DNA from: Rhizobium sp. ACO-34A
GTDB lineage: Bacteria; Pseudomonadota; Alphaproteobacteria; Rhizobiales; Rhizobiaceae
Length of the DNA stretch: 64,000 nucleotides
Direction of reading: 5' to 3'
Assembly: GCA_002600635.1 (NCBI GenBank)
Contig: CP021372.1
Coordinates: 327,001 to 391,000, forward strand
Shown here: positions 60,733 to 64,000 of the stretch, one piece after another
Layout: every line of letters begins with the position of its first letter
Position numbering within the stretch: the first letter of the stretch is position 1
The notes under the pieces: generated by a model
The model's input: only the letters and a program-made list of their open reading frames with translations
Told to the model about the DNA's origin: nothing
Databases searched by the model: none
Program-made: the position numbers and the translations under genes

Positions 60733-62136
60733 TCACGCTTTTGCCTGATCGGCGATAAAGGCATGGCCGCTGCCGATCGCCACATTGAGCGTGATGTAGT
60801 CCGCCGCAAGCTGCATCCGTGCCTGCGCGAGGTTGGCCTCAGCCGTTGCGACCGATCGCTGGGCGTCGAGCACATCCAGCAGCGATGCCGCACCGTCCCG
60901 ATAACTCGCTGTCGAGAGATCAAGTGCCTCCTGATAGTCGCGAACGGTCGACGCGGCGGTCGCGACGGCTTCAGCATCGTGCTTCACCGCCGCGAGCGCA
61001 TTGGCGACCTGCTCCGTTGCATTGATAACGGTCTGCTTCCAGACAAGATAGGCTTCCTGGGCGGCCGATTGCCGGTAACGGACATTGGCGCGCAACGCGC
61101 CGCCATCGAGAATCGGCAGATTGAGGGAAGGCCCGAACGACCATGGTGTCGTCGTTCCGCGATTGGCATGGGTAAAGACATAGGATGGCGTGATCGATCC
61201 GCTCAAGGTCAAGGAGGGATAGAGCTGCGCTTGTGCCACGCCGATCTGGTAGACGGCGGCCGCAAGATCCTGCTCCGCCTTTCGGATGTCCGGCCGGTTG
61301 CGGATCAGATCGGCGGGGACGCCGGCATTGACGTTCCTGCTGAAGACGGGCTGCCTGGATGCGCCCTGGAATTCGGGAAGCATGTCCGCCACCGGAGTTC
61401 CCAGCAGAGCGGACACATGATTGGCTGCCTGGAGGAAACTCGTCTTCAACGCCGGGATCTCCGAGAGCGTCGAATTGACGAGGCCCTGCGCCTGGACAAC
61501 GTCGAGGCGGGACGCGGCGCCGGCCTCGAACTGAAGCTTCGTCAGATCAAGGGTTTCCCGCCGAGATTTGACGTTGCGATTGGCCACTGCAATTCGTTCC
61601 TGATAATAGCGTGCCTGCACATAGCTGTTGGCGATGTCGGATATGAAAGCCAGACGGGCCACATCCACGCTGCTATAGGCGCTGTCGAGCGAGGCCTTGG
61701 CGCTTTGCCTTGCCCTGCGATACTGGCCGAACAGATCAAGGACCCACGAGGCTGCCAACGTCCCCGAGGTGGTCCAGCTGCGGTCGAGAGCGTAATAGCT
61801 GCCGTTCGTTTCGCTCACCTCTCCTTGCGCCGAGACGTCGATGGCGGGAAGAGCGCCGGCGCCGGCGGTGACGACATTCGCCTTGGCCTGCTCGATGCGT
61901 TCGATCGCCTGAAGCACGCTCAGGTTTTGATCGATACCCCTTTCGATGAGCTTGTTCAGTTTGGTGTCGTTGAAGGCCGTCCACCATTGTGTTTCCATCA
62001 CGTCGCCGGCCGATGCGTTCGCGCCATTCGCGAACTTCGCAGGCATCGCGGGCTGGGGAGGAACCGGGTCCGGGCCGCTGACGCATCCGTACAACAGAGA
62101 TACCGTCAACAAGGCCGTCGTTGCTCTTTTCGTCAT
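60733..62136 (-). CDS. RND efflux outer-membrane channel lipoprotein (NodT/OprM family)
   Basis: A 467-residue outer-membrane factor. Residues 1-18 are a lipoprotein signal with lipobox LLYGC, so the chain is anchored by a lipidated Cys18. The body is two repeated helical hairpin units: ERIEQAKANVVTAGAGALPAIDVS in the first and ADLIRNRPDIRKAEQDLAAAVYQIGVAQAQLYPSLTLSG in the second (about residues 278-316, outlined). SLLDVLDAQRSVATAEANLAQAR near the C-terminus is typical. It forms the tunnel of a tripartite efflux pump. No pump or adaptor gene is in the window; a sensor kinase is divergent upstream. Confidence 0.93.
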   Translation of the reverse strand: MTKRATTALLTVSLLYGCVSGPDPVPPQPAMPAKFANGANASAGDVMETQWWTAFNDTKLNKLIERGIDQNLSVLQAIERIEQAKANVVTAGAGALPAIDVSAQGEVSETNGSYYALDRSWTTSGTLAASWVLDLFGQYRRARQSAKASLDSAYSSVDVARLAFISDIANSYVQARYYQERIAVANRNVKSRRETLDLTKLQFEAGAASRLDVVQAQGLVNSTLSEIPALKTSFLQAANHVSALLGTPVADMLPEFQGASRQPVFSRNVNAGVPADLIRNRPDIRKAEQDLAAAVYQIGVAQAQLYPSLTLSGSITPSYVFTHANRGTTTPWSFGPSLNLPILDGGALRANVRYRQSAAQEAYLVWKQTVINATEQVANALAAVKHDAEAVATAASTVRDYQEALDLSTASYRDGAASLLDVLDAQRSVATAEANLAQARMQLAADYITLNVAIGSGHAFIADQAKA

Positions 62137-62446
62137 CGTCTATTCCATTTCTGAGAATTTTATGGGGCGGGGGTGGCTATAGGATTTTGCAAACATCATC
62201 TCCGGCGGCTGCGACGATGGCTGGCTGCCTTTCGTCCGACCGTGAAAGTCAGATGTTTCGAGCATGTTTCCGGCGGCCGACAGAGATGGTGATCGTCGGA
62301 CGACATCGTGGGGCTGTTGCAAAATCCCGATTTTTGCCTCTGCGAAGGTCGTATGATCTGCGATATGTTTCGGCTGGAATTATCCTGGAAACATTTGCGG
62401 GATCATGGTGCCGTCACTCTTTCTCAAACCAGCGAAGGCGAGTTCG
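62137..62446. other. Divergent promoter region with a possible IS6-type end
   Basis: About 310 bp between the channel gene and the kinase gene. It holds GGGGCTGTTGCAAAATC at about 62309-62325, which resembles the terminal repeat of IS6-family elements (GGCTCTGTTGCAAA), but no transposase is present. No gene is seen. Confidence 0.35.
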
Positions 62447-63892
62447 ATGAGTGTGAACGACAGGACGTGGGCAACAGCGTGGCGCCGCCCTCCGGCCGCG
62501 GATGGGAAAGCTGCCGGCTCATCGTCGCCGTTGGGTTTTGGTCACTTGCCCCTGTTCACCAGGATCTTCGCGGTCGTTGTCGGCGGGATCTTCTGCGCGC
62601 AGATGATCAATTTCGCCATCATTCTGGTCGTGCGCCTGCCACAGCCACCAGCGTACGCCGTCAACGAAATCGCGCGTGCCCTGGAGAGCGGTGACGTTTC
62701 CAACGGGATGATCAGGGTGAAAGCAGGCGATCCGCCTTCCAGCGGCCAGCAAGACCAGCGGGATCGCGATATCCGTTCTTCTCTGGCGCGCCATCTGCGC
62801 GTGTCGGAGGATCGGGTCCGCGTCAAGGTCGATCGGCCCCCGGCAATCATCGATCTCGCCAAGGGAATATCCGAGGACAAATCGAAAAAGAGCATCGACT
62901 TCCACAAGAATGGCCTCGACGAGAGCAACCGCTCCGAACTCATCATCGGCAGCTTTACGGCGGCGCTGCAGCTCGACGACGGGCAATGGCGCCTCGCCAG
63001 TTCGCGCGGTGGCTTCATCGAGCCGTGGCAATGGCAATCGCTCGCCTGGCTGCTTGCAACGCTTATCGTCGCGGTTCCGCTCGCGTGGATCATGGCGCGC
63101 CGTGTGGCGAGACCCGTCCAGCTATTTTCCGCCGCCGCGGAGCGGCTCGGGCGCGATCCGAACAGTCCGCAGCTTGCTGACCCGCGCGGGCCACCCGAGA
63201 TCACGGCCGCGGTCGTCGCCTTCAACGACATGCAGGCGCGGCTCAAACAATATGTCGATGATCGCACGACCATGGTTGCGGCCATCGCGCATGATCTCAG
63301 AACACCATTGATGCGCCTGACGCTGTTGGTGGAAAATGCCCCACCTCCGATCCAGAAGGCGGCCGAAACTGAAATCCGGGAAATGACCCAGCGCATTCGC
63401 GGCGCCCTGAACTTCTTCCGCGACGCCAGCGCGCCGATCCGGCGCCAGAAGCTTGAGCTACGCCCGCTCGTCGAAAGCGTGGTCGATCAGATGATCGACC
63501 AGGGCGCGGATGTCGACGTGGCGCCGGGCGATGATGTCACCCTTGAAGGCGATCCCGCCGGCCTCCGCTCAATGGTCACTAACCTGCTCGAAAATGCCGT
63601 GAAATATGCCGGCGATGCGCGCGTCAGCTTGCGCGTTATGGACGATTGGGCGTTCGTCGCCATATCCGACAACGGCCCCGGCCTCCCCGAGAACGAACTT
63701 GAGAAAGTCTTTTCGCCCTTCTACCGCGGTGAATCGTCCCGCAACCGGGACACCGGAGGCGCAGGACTCGGGCTGGCAAGCGCGCGCGCCGTTGCTCGAT
63801 CCCATGGCGGCGACATAACCCTCCATAATATAGCTGAAGGCGGATTGTCCGCCGTCGTCGCACTGCCGCTCGCCCGTCGCGTGAATGCGTAG
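62447..63892 (+). CDS. Sensor histidine kinase (EnvZ-like, HAMP)
   Basis: A 481-residue membrane kinase. The first membrane helix is IFAVVVGGIFCAQMINFAIIL (about residues 41-61), the second is WLLATLIVAVPLAWIMA (about residues 202-218), with a periplasmic sensing domain of about 140 residues between them. HAMP follows (RRVARPVQLFSAAAERLG). The phospho-accepting His lies in AIAHDLRTPLMRL, then N box NLLENAVKYAG, G1 ISDNGPGLPENELEKVF and G2 GGAGLGLASARAVARSHGG. No response-regulator gene is in the window, though one may lie outside. ATG 62447 is preferred over 62405. It is divergent from the efflux channel and might control it. Confidence 0.92.
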   Translation: MSVNDRTWATAWRRPPAADGKAAGSSSPLGFGHLPLFTRIFAVVVGGIFCAQMINFAIILVVRLPQPPAYAVNEIARALESGDVSNGMIRVKAGDPPSSGQQDQRDRDIRSSLARHLRVSEDRVRVKVDRPPAIIDLAKGISEDKSKKSIDFHKNGLDESNRSELIIGSFTAALQLDDGQWRLASSRGGFIEPWQWQSLAWLLATLIVAVPLAWIMARRVARPVQLFSAAAERLGRDPNSPQLADPRGPPEITAAVVAFNDMQARLKQYVDDRTTMVAAIAHDLRTPLMRLTLLVENAPPPIQKAAETEIREMTQRIRGALNFFRDASAPIRRQKLELRPLVESVVDQMIDQGADVDVAPGDDVTLEGDPAGLRSMVTNLLENAVKYAGDARVSLRVMDDWAFVAISDNGPGLPENELEKVFSPFYRGESSRNRDTGGAGLGLASARAVARSHGGDITLHNIAEGGLSAVVALPLARRVNA

Positions 63893-63902
63893 CGCGACGT
63901 TT

Positions 63903-64000
63903 CATCTTTGCTGACTCCATTGCGGCGGGACGACCATCATCGGCTTTGTCAGATCACGCTTGACAGCGGCAAGCGAGGCGATGATCGCCACGAGCGCTGC
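63903..64000 (-). CDS. C-terminal end of an unidentified protein, cut by window
   Basis: The minus strand is open from the window edge and ends ALVAIIASLAAVKRDLTKPM and MVVPPQWSQQR then TGA at 63903. Only about 32 residues are visible. I do not recognise the family. It is convergent with the kinase gene, whose stop is 10 bp away. Confidence 0.4.

Noticed and set aside
60703..62154. 483-codon plus-strand frame antisense to the outer-membrane channel
   Set aside because: No family resemblance; the minus-strand lipoprotein channel explains the region.
1..64000. CRISPR array, prophage, replication origin or rRNA operon
   Set aside because: No regularly spaced repeats, phage structural genes, origin-type iteron clusters or rRNA sequence were seen.

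Overview
The window reads as chromosome or large-replicon DNA of an alphaproteobacterium. The branched-chain amino-acid (Liv) transport and acyl-CoA gene style, the PQQ-dependent dehydrogenases, the DUF930, DUF1185 and Pmp3-type genes, and a ~108-bp palindromic intergenic repeat starting CTAGAGCATTTCC together suggest the Hyphomicrobiales, probably Brucella/Ochrobactrum or a close relative. This is inference; there is no rRNA or tRNA gene in the window to confirm it. The second half (about 37-60 kb) is a mosaic of short regulator/enzyme modules, gene remnants and insertion sequences, which looks like accessory DNA.

Layout. 1-3.7 kb: the 3' part of a large-subunit catalase (katE type) followed by an FAD/NAD(P)-binding protein. 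3.7-19 kb: a catabolic island. A two-gene minus-strand unit (3-hydroxyisobutyrate-type dehydrogenase and a DUF1185 protein), a LysR and an IclR regulator and a complete Liv-type ABC importer face a plus-strand operon of dehydrogenase, two acyl-CoA dehydrogenases, enoyl-CoA hydratase, CaiB-type CoA transferase and aldehyde dehydrogenase. A 15-bp palindrome lies in the divergent promoter. The genes fit uptake of a small carboxylate or amino-acid-like compound, CoA activation and beta-oxidation-type breakdown; the substrate is unknown. 19-21.5 kb: an MFS exporter and an Old Yellow Enzyme. 21.6-22 kb: a decayed IS5-type transposase.

22-29 kb: the most interesting unit. A tightly packed operon encodes an iron/thiamine-type ABC importer (fused double permease, ATPase, binding protein), an SsuD-like flavin monooxygenase, and a cytoplasmic SsuA-fold protein that keeps the Cys-His-Arg arrangement of the desulfinase DszB. 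A MarR regulator follows. I infer an organosulfur (sulfonate/sulfone/sulfinate) uptake and desulfurisation system. 29-34 kb: a 108-bp repeat that cuts off a lipid-kinase pseudogene, a Bcr/CflA exporter, small genes and remnants, and a Tat-exported amidohydrolase.

33.7-43.3 kb: a periplasmic oxidation region with two membrane PQQ glucose/quinate-type dehydrogenases, a cytochrome b561, an ABM-fold monooxygenase, a GntR regulator with two winged-helix segments and an AraC regulator. Three copies of one 26-bp inverted-repeat motif sit upstream of the amidohydrolase, the GntR gene and cytochrome b561, which defines a likely local regulon. 43-57.7 kb: divergent regulator-enzyme pairs (MarR/FUSC exporter, HxlR/NAD(P)-binding protein, LysR/metallo-hydrolase operon, AraC/serine hydrolase, LysR/alcohol dehydrogenase), with several frameshifted genes. 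57.9-59.8 kb: a truncated IS630-type element abutting an intact IS5/IS427-type element. 60.7-64 kb: an RND outer-membrane channel lipoprotein and a divergent sensor histidine kinase, then the edge of an unidentified minus-strand gene.
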